From the NCBI RefSeq assembly GCF_000597865.1, contig NZ_CP007452.1, forward strand, positions 2,115,183 to 2,179,182: 64,000 nt of DNA, in the 5' to 3' direction. Shown here one piece after another: positions 25,953-34,923 of the stretch. This DNA is from Peptoclostridium acidaminophilum DSM 3953 (lineage in GTDB: Bacteria; Bacillota; Clostridia; Peptostreptococcales; Peptostreptococcaceae). The translations under genes and the position numbers were made by a program. The notes beneath the pieces were generated by a model that did not search any database, had not been told where the DNA came from, and saw only the letters and a program-made list of their open reading frames with translations. Within the stretch, counting starts at the first letter, position 1, and the number at the start of each line of letters is the position of its first letter.

Positions 25953-27209
25953 TTAGGTGTTGAAGTAATATGAGTCGCTAAGATATGGCGCCGGATATTT
26001 GCCGCGAAGCTCCGAGAGGAATATCTTAACCTCCTTCAGGCTGATTTCACCGCCTCTGAAGCCTTCGATCAAGCTTTTGAAAGCTTCCTTCTCGTCGGTT
26101 CCGGCCTGTTTTTTGAAGTAGCCCCATACGTGCTCTGCGGCGCAGGCCGCCTCCCCTGCTGAAGGCTCCACATCGAGCGCGCTGTTTACCATTCCGAAAA
26201 TCTCGGCAGCTCCCGTTTCGCCTTTAGCTACGGCTACACCTATCTCCTTGTAGGCTGCATATGATTTTTCCATTACCGCGTATTTATAACGCGCCCACTC
26301 CCTTTGCAGCTCCGCCCTTGAGCCGCCAAGCAGAGCCATCATCCTTTCGGCAGATATGTTCTTGTCCTTTACCTCGAGCATTATATCGGCGTCCAGGCCC
26401 CCCATGCCCTCTATGAATTTGAAAAAAGGCGCGCTCTCAATCGTCTGCGAATGCGCTCCGCTCCTTTTGCCGCGGTCCTGCTGCGAATAGTGAAGCTTTG
26501 GCAGCCCGTCTATGCTCTTCCATGTCTTCGCACACTCTCTCACAAGAGTCGCCTCGCCTTCCCCGCAGGGATTAATAGCGTTGTGCAGGTTGTCGAATAT
26601 GACCGGCGCTCCCGTCGCATAGCTTATCTTGAGGACCTCGCATGAGTTATAGTTTTTCTCGTCGTTTTCTATTACAAGCCTTCGTTTGACCGAGTCCGGA
26701 AGCCCCCCGTAGTTCTCGACGAATCTTCCGGCTGCGGCCTTCTTGTCGCCGTAAACTCCCCCTATGTGGAGCACCATCTTATGCTCGTGAGTTGAGGTTA
26801 TGGAATCGAGCACCCTGGCGTGGTATTCCAGCTCCCTTACGGCGCTCCTTACCACTTCCTCCCTGTTGGAATTGAGCACAGTATACTGCCCTGGATGCAT
26901 CGACACCCTCATTCCCTCGCGCTCTATTATCCGGGCTATGATATCGAGCTCCTCTTCAAACTCTCGATGCCACTCCAGATTGTTGACCTCGTGCGAGCCG
27001 AAGGGTATGAGGTCTGAGCTTATCCTAAAGAGCCTTATGCCTTTCTTCGCATTGTATTCGAGTATTTTACGCAGCCCTGCAAGATTCATGCCTATGAGCT
27101 CCCGCAGCCTCTGCGGCGTAGCATTTCTCAGGAGGCACCCCTTGCTTGTAACTGCGTCTATTGAAAGATTTATGCAGGCATATCCTATTCTGATCGTAAC
27201 CATCTCCAT
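25953..27209 (-). CDS. uvsE: UV DNA damage endonuclease (UvsE/UVDE family)
   Basis: 418 aa; longer than the ~300-aa core because of a C-terminal extension. N-terminal IRIGYACINL, then FRISSDLIPFGSH, MHPGQYTVLNS, LHIGGVYGDK, LVIENDEKNY, VIFDNLHNAINP and HYSQQDRGKRSGAHSQTI, the metal-binding His/Glu/Asp pattern of UVDE. Role: nicks DNA 5' of UV photoproducts in an alternative excision repair route. Two ATGs (27209, 27203) are possible; neither has an ideal ribosome binding site. Confidence 0.93.
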   Translation of the reverse strand: MEMVTIRIGYACINLSIDAVTSKGCLLRNATPQRLRELIGMNLAGLRKILEYNAKKGIRLFRISSDLIPFGSHEVNNLEWHREFEEELDIIARIIEREGMRVSMHPGQYTVLNSNREEVVRSAVRELEYHARVLDSITSTHEHKMVLHIGGVYGDKKAAAGRFVENYGGLPDSVKRRLVIENDEKNYNSCEVLKISYATGAPVIFDNLHNAINPCGEGEATLVRECAKTWKSIDGLPKLHYSQQDRGKRSGAHSQTIESAPFFKFIEGMGGLDADIMLEVKDKNISAERMMALLGGSRAELQREWARYKYAVMEKSYAAYKEIGVAVAKGETGAAEIFGMVNSALDVEPSAGEAACAAEHVWGYFKKQAGTDEKEAFKSLIEGFRGGEISLKEVKIFLSELRGKYPAPYLSDSYYFNT

Positions 27210-27429
27210 TCAATGTAGTCTTGAAATCCTTTGGAATCGCTAAAAATTCAGATTACTCAGCTTAACCTACTGTTAACATTTTTAACGTCCTTGATACTGA
27301 AACAACTTCTGCAAGGATATATACTATTCATGGACAAACATGTAGCTGTTTATAACTATTTATATACCCACAATAGCCAGTGCTAGCAGCTTTTATCCAT
27401 CAAAACAATTTGAACAGAGGTGCAGAATT

Positions 27430-29193
27430 TTGAATAAAGCAGCTGAATTAAACAGAATACTCTCGCAGTCGGAGATTCATACAGTCTTCCAGCCCATAGT
27501 CTCTCTTCGCGAAGGCGCAATACTGGGTTACGAAGCCTTGAGCCGCGGCCCTTCGGACTCTATGCTGGCTTCACCCCTTGCACTTTTCAAGGCGGCTGAT
27601 GAACTTGGGATGACATGGGAGCTCGAGCTCATATGCAGGCAAAAGGCCATTGAAAGAGCCGGAAAGCTGGATAACGGAAGGTTTCTTTTCATAAATATCG
27701 ACCCCAACATAATAAGGGATGAAAAATTCCAAAAGGGCTTCACCAAGGAATTCCTTAAAACCCACAACATATCCCCCGACTCAATAATATTTGAGATAAC
27801 CGAAAGAACAGCCATAGGCGACTACGAGACCTTTTCGCAGATACTCAGCAACTACACGGAGCAGGGTTACAAAATAGCAATAGACGATACGGGCGCCGGC
27901 TATTCAGGACTTAGGACCATTACAAACACAAAGCCCCACTACATAAAAATAGACATGGAGCTAATACGCGATATAGACAGCGACACGTTCAAGCAGGCGC
28001 TCATTAAAAACGTAGTCAACCTTTGCCTTTCAACCAACATAAAAGTCATAGCTGAGGGCATAGAAACGGAGGGCGAGCTGCAAACTCTCATACGTCTGGG
28101 TGTATATGCCGGACAGGGCTATTATCTCCAACGGCCGGCCAGCACATTTTTGGAGATACCTGAGACCATAAAAAATAAGATTGCCCAGTACAATTCGCTC
28201 TCCAATAACGTTTTTGACTATGACAGCAACTACCACTACATAGGCTCCCTCGCCGAGGAGCGTTCCTCCCTGGACATGCAAATTTCGTGCAGCGACGTCA
28301 AAGATTTTTTGGATAGCAAGGGCTTCGATGGCGTTTGCCTTGCTCGCAACGGGATTCCTCGCGGACTCATTATGAAATCCAACCTCAACTCTGCCTTTGC
28401 AAGGCAGTACGGCGTTTCCGTGTTTTCCAAAAGACCGGTTTCTCTCATAATGGATTCATCGCCGCTCATAGTTGACTACTTTACTCCCATAAACACGGTC
28501 GCAGAAACGGCCATGCAAAGGGACGACGCCAAGACGTACGACTGCATAATAGTCACAAAGGGATTCGATTACTGTGGGATAGTTTCAATCAAAAAGCTGC
28601 TCCTGCATACTACCGCCATGGAGAAAAACTATGCCAGGGAGCTCAACCCTCTCACCCAGCTTCCCGGCAATGTGATCATAAGTCGGGTGCTGAACGACCT
28701 TATATCCCGTGGCCGAGCTTGCTGCATTTTCTATGCAGATCTTGACAATTTCAAGATATATAACGATGTGTACGGCTTTGAAAACGGCGACAAGATAATA
28801 AAACTGACGGCCACGCTTATCGAAAATATCGTCAAGTCAAAGTTTCCCTTCAACAGCTTTGTCGGACACATAGGCGGCGACGACTTCATATATACAATCG
28901 AATGCACCCTTGAGAATGCGGAGTCAGTATGCCAGGATATAATCTCCAATTTCGACAAGGACGTGCTCGCCTTCTTCAACGAGCATGATATAAAAAATGG
29001 ATATATAGAAACATCAGACAGATACGGTAAAAATATGCAATTCGACTTGACGTCTATTTCAATTGCCGGCTTCTGCGGAGACCCCTTAAAATTTAGGGAT
29101 CCCGAGACGCTCGCAATGCAAATGGGCGAGATAAAACAACAGGTCAAAAAGCTATCCGGAAGCAATTTCATAATACAAGATATGCAAAGCTGA
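27430..29193 (+). CDS. EAL - CBS pair - GGDEF protein (c-di-GMP turnover)
   Basis: 587 aa, cytoplasmic. EAL domain (about residues 5-240) retains the phosphodiesterase motifs YEALSRGP, NIDPN, FEITER, AIDDTGAG, IKID and AEGIETE. CBS-like tandem (about 255-390). GGDEF domain (about 410-580) has FYADLDNFKIYND and signature HIGGDDF, the active-type variant GG(D/E)(D/E)F. It may therefore be bifunctional or a GTP-regulated phosphodiesterase, with the CBS pair sensing an adenine nucleotide (family knowledge). TTG start with GAGGTGCAG upstream. Single gene with its own terminator. Confidence 0.9.
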   Translation: MNKAAELNRILSQSEIHTVFQPIVSLREGAILGYEALSRGPSDSMLASPLALFKAADELGMTWELELICRQKAIERAGKLDNGRFLFINIDPNIIRDEKFQKGFTKEFLKTHNISPDSIIFEITERTAIGDYETFSQILSNYTEQGYKIAIDDTGAGYSGLRTITNTKPHYIKIDMELIRDIDSDTFKQALIKNVVNLCLSTNIKVIAEGIETEGELQTLIRLGVYAGQGYYLQRPASTFLEIPETIKNKIAQYNSLSNNVFDYDSNYHYIGSLAEERSSLDMQISCSDVKDFLDSKGFDGVCLARNGIPRGLIMKSNLNSAFARQYGVSVFSKRPVSLIMDSSPLIVDYFTPINTVAETAMQRDDAKTYDCIIVTKGFDYCGIVSIKKLLLHTTAMEKNYARELNPLTQLPGNVIISRVLNDLISRGRACCIFYADLDNFKIYNDVYGFENGDKIIKLTATLIENIVKSKFPFNSFVGHIGGDDFIYTIECTLENAESVCQDIISNFDKDVLAFFNEHDIKNGYIETSDRYGKNMQFDLTSISIAGFCGDPLKFRDPETLAMQMGEIKQQVKKLSGSNFIIQDMQS

Positions 29194-29194
29194 C

Positions 29195-29260
29195 AAAAAA
29201 AAAGAGCTAGAGGCTGGAAATTGCAATTGCTTGCCATTCTCCGCCTACAGCTCTTTTTTT
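29195..29260. terminator. Terminator after the EAL-GGDEF gene
   Basis: AAAAAAAGAGCT-AGAGGC, ~28-nt loop region, GCC-TACAGCTCTTTTTTT. Symmetric A/T flanks allow function on both strands. Confidence 0.8.
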
Positions 29261-29336
29261 CATATGTTTTCTGGCTCTCTTTGTATACTCGTCATCCCCA
29301 CAAGACGGTGAGTGACCGTTAAATTCCTTCTAAAAA

Positions 29337-29876
29337 TTAAAAATACGGCGGAGTGCTTATCCATATAACCTTGGCCTGGACTTTCCCCGGATTCGATATG
29401 AAGTGGCTGGCCTTGGCCTTGTAGTAGAAGCACTCTCCCTTCTTGGCCTTGTGCTTTCTGCTGCCAAGGTGCACCTCGACGTTGCCGCTGAGCACGTAGC
29501 CGAACTCCTCGCCTTCGTGGGGCTCTTCCTCCTTGTACCTTCCCCCAGGCTCCAGCGTGAGCAGTATGGGCTCCATGTCATTCTTTTGGGCATTGGGCAC
29601 TATCCATTCAAGTATGTAGCCCAGCTCCTCGTCAGCCGTTTCAAATGCATCATCACTTGTGAATACAATCTTCTCATCCTCGTATTCGTTGAAAAAATCC
29701 TTCAGATTCGTCCCCAGGCTCTCGAGTATGTCAACAAGCGTAGATATCGAAGGCGATGTAAGATCCCTCTCCACCTGCGATATGAAACCCTTCGAAAGGT
29801 CGCACCTGCTCGCGAGCTCCTCCTGCGTAAGGGACTTGGCCATGCGCAGTTCTTTGATTTTTTTCCCTATATCCAT
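29337..29876 (-). CDS. XRE-cupin transcriptional regulator (PuuR-like)
   Basis: 179 aa. HTH_3 domain (about residues 6-60: LRMAKSLTQEELASRCDLSKGFISQVERDLTSPSISTL) followed by a cupin fold (about 105-175: LEPGGRYKEEEPHEGEEFGYVLSGNVEV). Regulators of this architecture often control polyamine catabolism or synthesis. It sits directly downstream of agmatinase and arginine decarboxylase on the same strand, supporting a polyamine-responsive role (inference). Confidence 0.9.
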   Translation of the reverse strand: MDIGKKIKELRMAKSLTQEELASRCDLSKGFISQVERDLTSPSISTLVDILESLGTNLKDFFNEYEDEKIVFTSDDAFETADEELGYILEWIVPNAQKNDMEPILLTLEPGGRYKEEEPHEGEEFGYVLSGNVEVHLGSRKHKAKKGECFYYKAKASHFISNPGKVQAKVIWISTPPYF

Positions 29877-29931
29877 ATATATCCCCTCACAGAATATCTG
29901 ATTTATTTTATCCTATAATTCTGTTAGTATG

Positions 29932-30786
29932 CTATTTATATGCGATTGCCAGGAGCAGCTCCCTTAGAACCTTGCAGGCAACTGCAGTCGAGGTTCCGCT
30001 CTGGTCGTAGTGCGGAGAAAGCTCTACTACGTCAGCACCTACTATGTTGAGGCCTTTGAGCGTGTCTATCGCAGACATCATCTCCTTGAATGTGATTCCG
30101 CCGGGCTCTATTGTGCCTGTTCCCGGAAAGATTGAAGGGTCGAGAATGTCAAGATCTATAGTCACATACACCGGCTTTCCCTTTAGGCTTTCAACTGCGT
30201 CTTCAAGCCCCGCGCAGTCAAACTTCGTAAGGCTGGTGTGAGCTTTGGCCCATTCGAATTCTACCTTTTCGCCCGACCTTATGCCGAACTGGTGTATCCT
30301 GCCGTCGCCCACAAGCTCCCACGCTCTTCTAATTACAGTAGCGTGCGATAGCTTCTCGCCCATGTAGTCTTCACGCAAATCTGTGTGCGCGTCAAAGTGT
30401 ATTATGTGAAGGTCGGGATATTTTTCGAATACCGCCTTGACTGCAGGGTAGCTTACAAGGTGCTCTCCGCCTATCATTACAGGCACCTTCTCGTCGTGTA
30501 CGACTCTGCTTGCATATTCGTGTATCATGTCGAGGACTCTTTCTGTATTTCCAAAAGGAAGGTCCAGGTCTCCCCCGTCAAATATGGCCGCATCCTCAAT
30601 TATGTCCATATCAAGGTATGGGCTGTATGTCTCAAGGCCGTAAGACTCCTGCCTCATTGTCGCAGGAGCGAACCTCGTGCCCGGCCTGAAAGATGTCGTT
30701 CCGTCATATGGGCTTCCAAAAACAACTATGTCAGCCTCGTCATACGGGCTTTCAAATCCTAAAAACGTGTGTATGTTCTTGTTCAT
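29932..30786 (-). CDS. speB: Agmatinase
   Basis: 284 aa from the ATG at 30786 (AAAAGGAGATG upstream). Ureohydrolase family binuclear manganese site: GGEH, FDAHTDLRED and DLDILDPSIFPGTGT. Hydrolyses agmatine to putrescine and urea. The substrate loop and the adjacent arginine decarboxylase favour agmatinase over arginase. Co-transcribed with speA (30-bp gap). Confidence 0.93.
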   Translation of the reverse strand: MNKNIHTFLGFESPYDEADIVVFGSPYDGTTSFRPGTRFAPATMRQESYGLETYSPYLDMDIIEDAAIFDGGDLDLPFGNTERVLDMIHEYASRVVHDEKVPVMIGGEHLVSYPAVKAVFEKYPDLHIIHFDAHTDLREDYMGEKLSHATVIRRAWELVGDGRIHQFGIRSGEKVEFEWAKAHTSLTKFDCAGLEDAVESLKGKPVYVTIDLDILDPSIFPGTGTIEPGGITFKEMMSAIDTLKGLNIVGADVVELSPHYDQSGTSTAVACKVLRELLLAIAYK

Positions 30787-30816
30787 ATGCAAGCATCTCC
30801 TTTTCATACTCTCTGC

Positions 30817-32301
30817 CTAGTATCCAAGTACCTCTATGTATTCCACATTCGGGTCCTTTGTTCCTGAAAGCGTAGTTTTCTGGCCCTTTATAAAGCCTAT
30901 ATATTCAATCATTTCCTCGTTTATCTTCTCGCCCATTGCAACTATAGGTATTCCAGGGGGGTACGCCATTACTGACTCAGCGCATATCATTCCCTTTGCC
31001 TCGGAAAGCTTCACAGTCCTTTTCATGCCATAGAACGCATTCCTTGGCGAGACTATTACCTCGGGATTTTTAAGAGGTGGCGTCTTTATCTTTATCTTCT
31101 CCTTGCCAAACCTTACTGCCATGTCCCTTAATGCGCCTACCAGCTTGGAGACCGAATCCATTGCATCCCCCAGGCTTATTATGGCCAGTATGTTGGTTGC
31201 ATCGCCAAGCTCCATTTGTATGTTGTATTCGTCCCTTAGTATGTCATACGCCTCAAACCCCGTCATGCCTATTCCTGTAACATTGATTCCCAACTTGGTT
31301 TCATCGAAATTGTAGACGCCCTTGCCGTCAAGGAGCTCCTTGCCAAAGGCGTACAGGCCGTCTATCGCGTTTATACTCTCTCTTGCCCAGCTTGATATTC
31401 CAAGTATCTCCTGCAGATTCTCGCTTCCGTTTGTGGCGAGGCTCTTTCTGGCAACGTCCAGGCTGCTCATTAGGAGATATGACGCACTTGTTGTCTGCGT
31501 GAGGTTTATAATCGCCCTTACCTTTCCCGGATCTATAAGGCCCTCTCTCATTAGCAGCAGGGAGCTTTGTGTAAGCGAGCCGCCGGTCTTGTGAAGGCTG
31601 ACAGAGCTCATATCGGCTCCCGCGCTCATGGCGTCCTGAGGCAGGCCGTCGCTAAAGCCAAAGTGGGCTCCATGAGCTTCGTCTACCAGCACTGCCATGC
31701 CGTGCCTGTGCGCGAGCTTTACTATCTCCCTTATGTTGCCCGTATAGCCGTAATATGTCGGATTTATTATGAAAACGGCTTTTGCATCCGGATTCTCCGC
31801 GATTGCCAGCTCAACACTTTCAACAGTCACTCCCATTGCAATCCCAAGCTGCGGATTGATTTGTGGCTGTATGTACACAGGCTGCGCTCCGCTTAGTATC
31901 AGGCCGTTTATCGCCGACTTGTGGGCGTTCCTTGGAAGTATGACCTTTTCGCCAGGATTGCATGTGCTCATTATCATGGCCTGTACCGCGCTTGTCGTTC
32001 CGTTTACAAGAAAAAAGCAGTGGTCAGCCGAAAATGCCTGTGCGGCCAGCTCCTGAGCTTCCTTTATTACGCTAGATGGGTCATTTAAAAAATCCAGCGG
32101 CTTCATTGAGTTGACATCCACCTGAAGGACCTTTTCTCCAATAAAATCAGCCAGCTCGGGGAGACCCTTGCCATGCTTGTGCCCTGGCACATCAAATGGC
32201 GTAACTTTTTTTTCATGGTATTTTTTAAGCGCCTCAAAAAGAGGCATGCTGTGTTGATCTTTTTTTATGGGACTCCCCGCCTTTCTCTCTATATATGTCA
32301 A
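30817..32301 (-). CDS. speA: Arginine decarboxylase (Orn/Lys/Arg decarboxylase class I, PLP)
   Basis: 494 aa. Fold-type-I decarboxylase with FDVPGHKHGKG at the N-terminus, NGTTSAVQAMI, LVDEAHGAH (PLP Asp) and SLHKTGGSLTQSS (Schiff-base Lys). Short form without the N-terminal wing domain of the E. coli inducible enzymes, as in Bacillus SpeA. With SpeB it makes putrescine from arginine. The start is uncertain: TTG at 32301 gives this length but has a weak ribosome binding site; an ATG 18 codons later would also keep the fold. Lysine as substrate cannot be excluded. Confidence 0.88.
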   Translation of the reverse strand: MTYIERKAGSPIKKDQHSMPLFEALKKYHEKKVTPFDVPGHKHGKGLPELADFIGEKVLQVDVNSMKPLDFLNDPSSVIKEAQELAAQAFSADHCFFLVNGTTSAVQAMIMSTCNPGEKVILPRNAHKSAINGLILSGAQPVYIQPQINPQLGIAMGVTVESVELAIAENPDAKAVFIINPTYYGYTGNIREIVKLAHRHGMAVLVDEAHGAHFGFSDGLPQDAMSAGADMSSVSLHKTGGSLTQSSLLLMREGLIDPGKVRAIINLTQTTSASYLLMSSLDVARKSLATNGSENLQEILGISSWARESINAIDGLYAFGKELLDGKGVYNFDETKLGINVTGIGMTGFEAYDILRDEYNIQMELGDATNILAIISLGDAMDSVSKLVGALRDMAVRFGKEKIKIKTPPLKNPEVIVSPRNAFYGMKRTVKLSEAKGMICAESVMAYPPGIPIVAMGEKINEEMIEYIGFIKGQKTTLSGTKDPNVEYIEVLGY

Positions 32302-32590
32302 TCAAAAAAATCTGGAAAAACCAGCCTCAAATCGCTCCAAGGCATGATCCCGCTCAGATTCCCATTGACATCCAAGTCTGAAATACTAAACATTTTGTTT
32401 ATGTCTACTAAACGAACACTTTTATAATTATACTCACTTGAAAATGAAAAATCAACAGGTTTTTTCGTCCGGATTAGCGCTGATTTATCGATATTAATTG
32501 TCCGAATTCAGCATACAGATTTATTGTATTGCTTAGCAGCGAAAAAAAACTTATCATATTAGTATGACTAGACTATTGGAGGAGATATAT

Positions 32591-33586
32591 ATGGAAGATA
32601 GAAAAGTAATATTCAGCGGCATACAGCCTTCCGGCGGGCTGACTCTTGGCAATTATCTGGGAGCTATCAAAAACTGGGTCAAGCTTCAGGATGAATATGA
32701 CTCGTATTTTTGCGTTGTCGACCTGCACGCTATAACAGTAAGACAAGAACCCAAAAATCTTCGGGAGAAGACTCTCGAGGTGCTTGCAATATATATGGCC
32801 TCAGGCCTTGATCCGGACAAGACAACGCTGTTCATACAGTCGCACGTGCCAGCACACAGCGAGGCTCAGTGGCTGCTCAACTGCTATACTTACATGGGTG
32901 AGCTTTCGAGAATGACCCAGTTCAAGGACAAGAGCCAGAAGGCAGGCGAGAGCATTCCAGTAGGCCTCTTCACATATCCCGTGCTAATGGCCGCAGACAT
33001 ACTCCTTTATAACGCCGACCTCGTTCCCGTTGGCAAGGACCAGATGCAGCACCTTGAGTTCTCAAGAGACCTGGCGGAGAGATTCAACAACTCATACAGC
33101 CCTACTTTCAAGATACCAGAAGGCTACATCCCCAAGGAAGGCGCAAAGATAATGAGCCTACAGGAACCCCTCAAGAAGATGTCCAAGTCCGACGAGAACA
33201 AGAACTCGTTCATAATGATACTGGATACGCCTGATGACATAAGAAAGAAAATATCAAGGGCTGTAACGGATACCGTCGGAGTAATCGCATACAACGACGA
33301 GCAGCCGGGAATCAAGAACCTGATAAACATAGCCAGCGCTATCAGCGGAGACTCGCCTGAGACTATAGTGGCGAGATACAGCGGCTGCGGCTATGCACAG
33401 CTCAAGTCGGACGTTGCAGAGCTTGTTGTTGCCGAGCTCGCTCCGATACAGGAAAAGGTGCGCCAGCTTCTTTCAGACAAGTCGGAGCTCGAAAGAATAT
33501 ACAAACTTGGCGCTGAAAAAGCCAACTATACGGCTTCAAAGATGCTAAGGAAGATGCAAAAGAAAATAGGCCTTATCCCCAGATAA
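32591..33586 (+). CDS. trpS: Tryptophanyl-tRNA synthetase
   Basis: 331 aa, standard bacterial length. Class Ic synthetase: FSGIQPSGGLTLGNYLGA (HIGH-like) and KKMSKSDEN (KMSKS). The ATG at 32591 has TTGGAGGAG upstream; the open frame 9 codons longer is not used. I saw no T-box in the 290-bp leader. Confidence 0.96.
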   Translation: MEDRKVIFSGIQPSGGLTLGNYLGAIKNWVKLQDEYDSYFCVVDLHAITVRQEPKNLREKTLEVLAIYMASGLDPDKTTLFIQSHVPAHSEAQWLLNCYTYMGELSRMTQFKDKSQKAGESIPVGLFTYPVLMAADILLYNADLVPVGKDQMQHLEFSRDLAERFNNSYSPTFKIPEGYIPKEGAKIMSLQEPLKKMSKSDENKNSFIMILDTPDDIRKKISRAVTDTVGVIAYNDEQPGIKNLINIASAISGDSPETIVARYSGCGYAQLKSDVAELVVAELAPIQEKVRQLLSDKSELERIYKLGAEKANYTASKMLRKMQKKIGLIPR

Positions 33587-33635
33587 AAAGATATTAACCG
33601 GGTCGAATCCTGTCTGAAGAAATTTTAATGCAAGT

Positions 33636-33665
33636 AAAAAGGAGCGCCCCATGGCGCTCCTTTTA
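33636..33665. terminator. trpS terminator
   Basis: AAAAAGGAGCGCC, CCAT loop, GGCGCTCCTTTTAG; perfect stem, near-symmetric flanks. Confidence 0.88.
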
Positions 33666-33688
33666 GATTCCAGATTCAAATTTAATGC

Positions 33689-33979
33689 TTAACCTTCAAA
33701 CCAGTTGGCTGGCTTTTTGCACATGTTGTTCTTAACTAGATTCAGTATCTCTTCCTTCGTATACTTGGCAGCATTTATTACGAGCATTTCATTTTCTCCG
33801 TCAATCCTACATTCGGCCGAGCCCATCTCTTCCCAGTCTGAGTCGGGTACGTCTACTATGGAGATGTCTGCGCTGCCCTTGCAGTTACCCATAACGCAAA
33901 CATCATAGCCGTTCTCTCTAAGATAATTTGCAACCTCATCCAAACCTGCCTGAATCGTTATATTTACTTTTTCAGCCAT
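33689..33979 (-). CDS. YkuS-like (UPF0180) small protein
   Basis: 96 aa. GLDEVANYLRENGYDVCVMG...ADISIVDVPDSDW and NAAKYTKEEILNLVKNNM resemble the YkuS family (N-terminal helix, CDV-V core, C-terminal dimerisation helix). GGGGAAG lies near the ATG. Four Cys residues. Function unknown. Single gene convergent with trpS. Confidence 0.65.
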   Translation of the reverse strand: MAEKVNITIQAGLDEVANYLRENGYDVCVMGNCKGSADISIVDVPDSDWEEMGSAECRIDGENEMLVINAAKYTKEEILNLVKNNMCKKPANWFEG

Positions 33980-34157
33980 AACGCTTCCCCCTTTATATAT
34001 GCTTTGTGATTATCCCTGCTTGCCATAGTATATTCCCAAAAATATTCATGTTATTCAGAGTTTTGATTTTTGTTATTGTTTTGTCATTGCGCGCCTCTTA
34101 AAGCCTTCTTTTATATCGCCAATTTATAATTTGCATTAATTAATCATTGCTGCCGGC

Positions 34158-34583
34158 TCACCTTATTACAAAAACAGGCACTGTGGCGTGGTGCACAACC
34201 TTGCTTGCCACCGAGCCTATGAGGAACCTCTTGGCAGAAGACATTCCGTGAGTGCATATTATTATCATGTCGCAGCCTTCTCCTTCAGCCATGTCGATTA
34301 TCTCTGTAGCCGGGTCGCCTGTTGCTATGTTGAATGTAACCTTTATGTCGCTTCCTTCGAATCTTGATTTTGCGCCTTCAATTATCTTTTCTGCTCTTGC
34401 CTTTAGATATTCATCCATAGTATCGAAGTTTTGTGTTATGAAAGTCTGTGTAAATCCCGGCTCTATGTCCGCAACGTTTAGCACTATTATTTCCGCATCG
34501 AACTTTTCCGCAAAGCTTTTGGCAATGTCATAAGCCTTTAGGCAAAAGTCCGAGCCGTCCACCGGCAATAGTATCTTCTTCAT
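34158..34583 (-). CDS. Universal stress protein UspA family
   Basis: 141 aa. N-terminal KKILLPVDGSDFC with the conserved Asp, and C-terminal nucleotide loop THGMSSAKRFLIGSVASKVVHHA. The canonical G-x2-G-x9-G(S/T) motif has Cys in place of the first Gly (C-T-H-G). GAGGG precedes the ATG. Likely an ATP-binding stress protein; partners unknown. Confidence 0.92.
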   Translation of the reverse strand: MKKILLPVDGSDFCLKAYDIAKSFAEKFDAEIIVLNVADIEPGFTQTFITQNFDTMDEYLKARAEKIIEGAKSRFEGSDIKVTFNIATGDPATEIIDMAEGEGCDMIIICTHGMSSAKRFLIGSVASKVVHHATVPVFVIR

Positions 34584-34923
34584 TAAAAATCCCTCCGTCA
34601 GTCAAAATTTATTTATACGTCTATACAGAATTTCCATCTTGATTTCCTGAAATCCCTCAAGGCATCCAGGTGCATTTGACACAACATAGTATGCATATTT
34701 TTTGTATACCCTCAAATATTTCCTGTAAACCTCATCCGCGAATATCAAGAGTTATTCTGGCATATGCCCGTTTTGCCGCGGGTATGACTTCTCCAAGCAC
34801 TCCCGCGCATTAATTTGCTTGATTTAAAATCACTTTATTAACGCATACATCATCGGGGTATATAAATATATGTACTACCATACCTTCACTTTTTCATATA
34901 AAAAATCCAGGATGGTGATCCAG
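34584..34923. other. AT-rich intergenic region between uspA and the L,D-transpeptidase gene
   Basis: Divergent genes flank it, so it should hold both promoters, but I could not place clear -35/-10 pairs. No ORF with a ribosome binding site, no repeat or riboswitch recognised. Confidence 0.4.

Noticed and set aside
32302-32590. T-box riboswitch upstream of trpS
   Set aside because: I looked for the conserved T-box sequence and specifier stem and did not find them.
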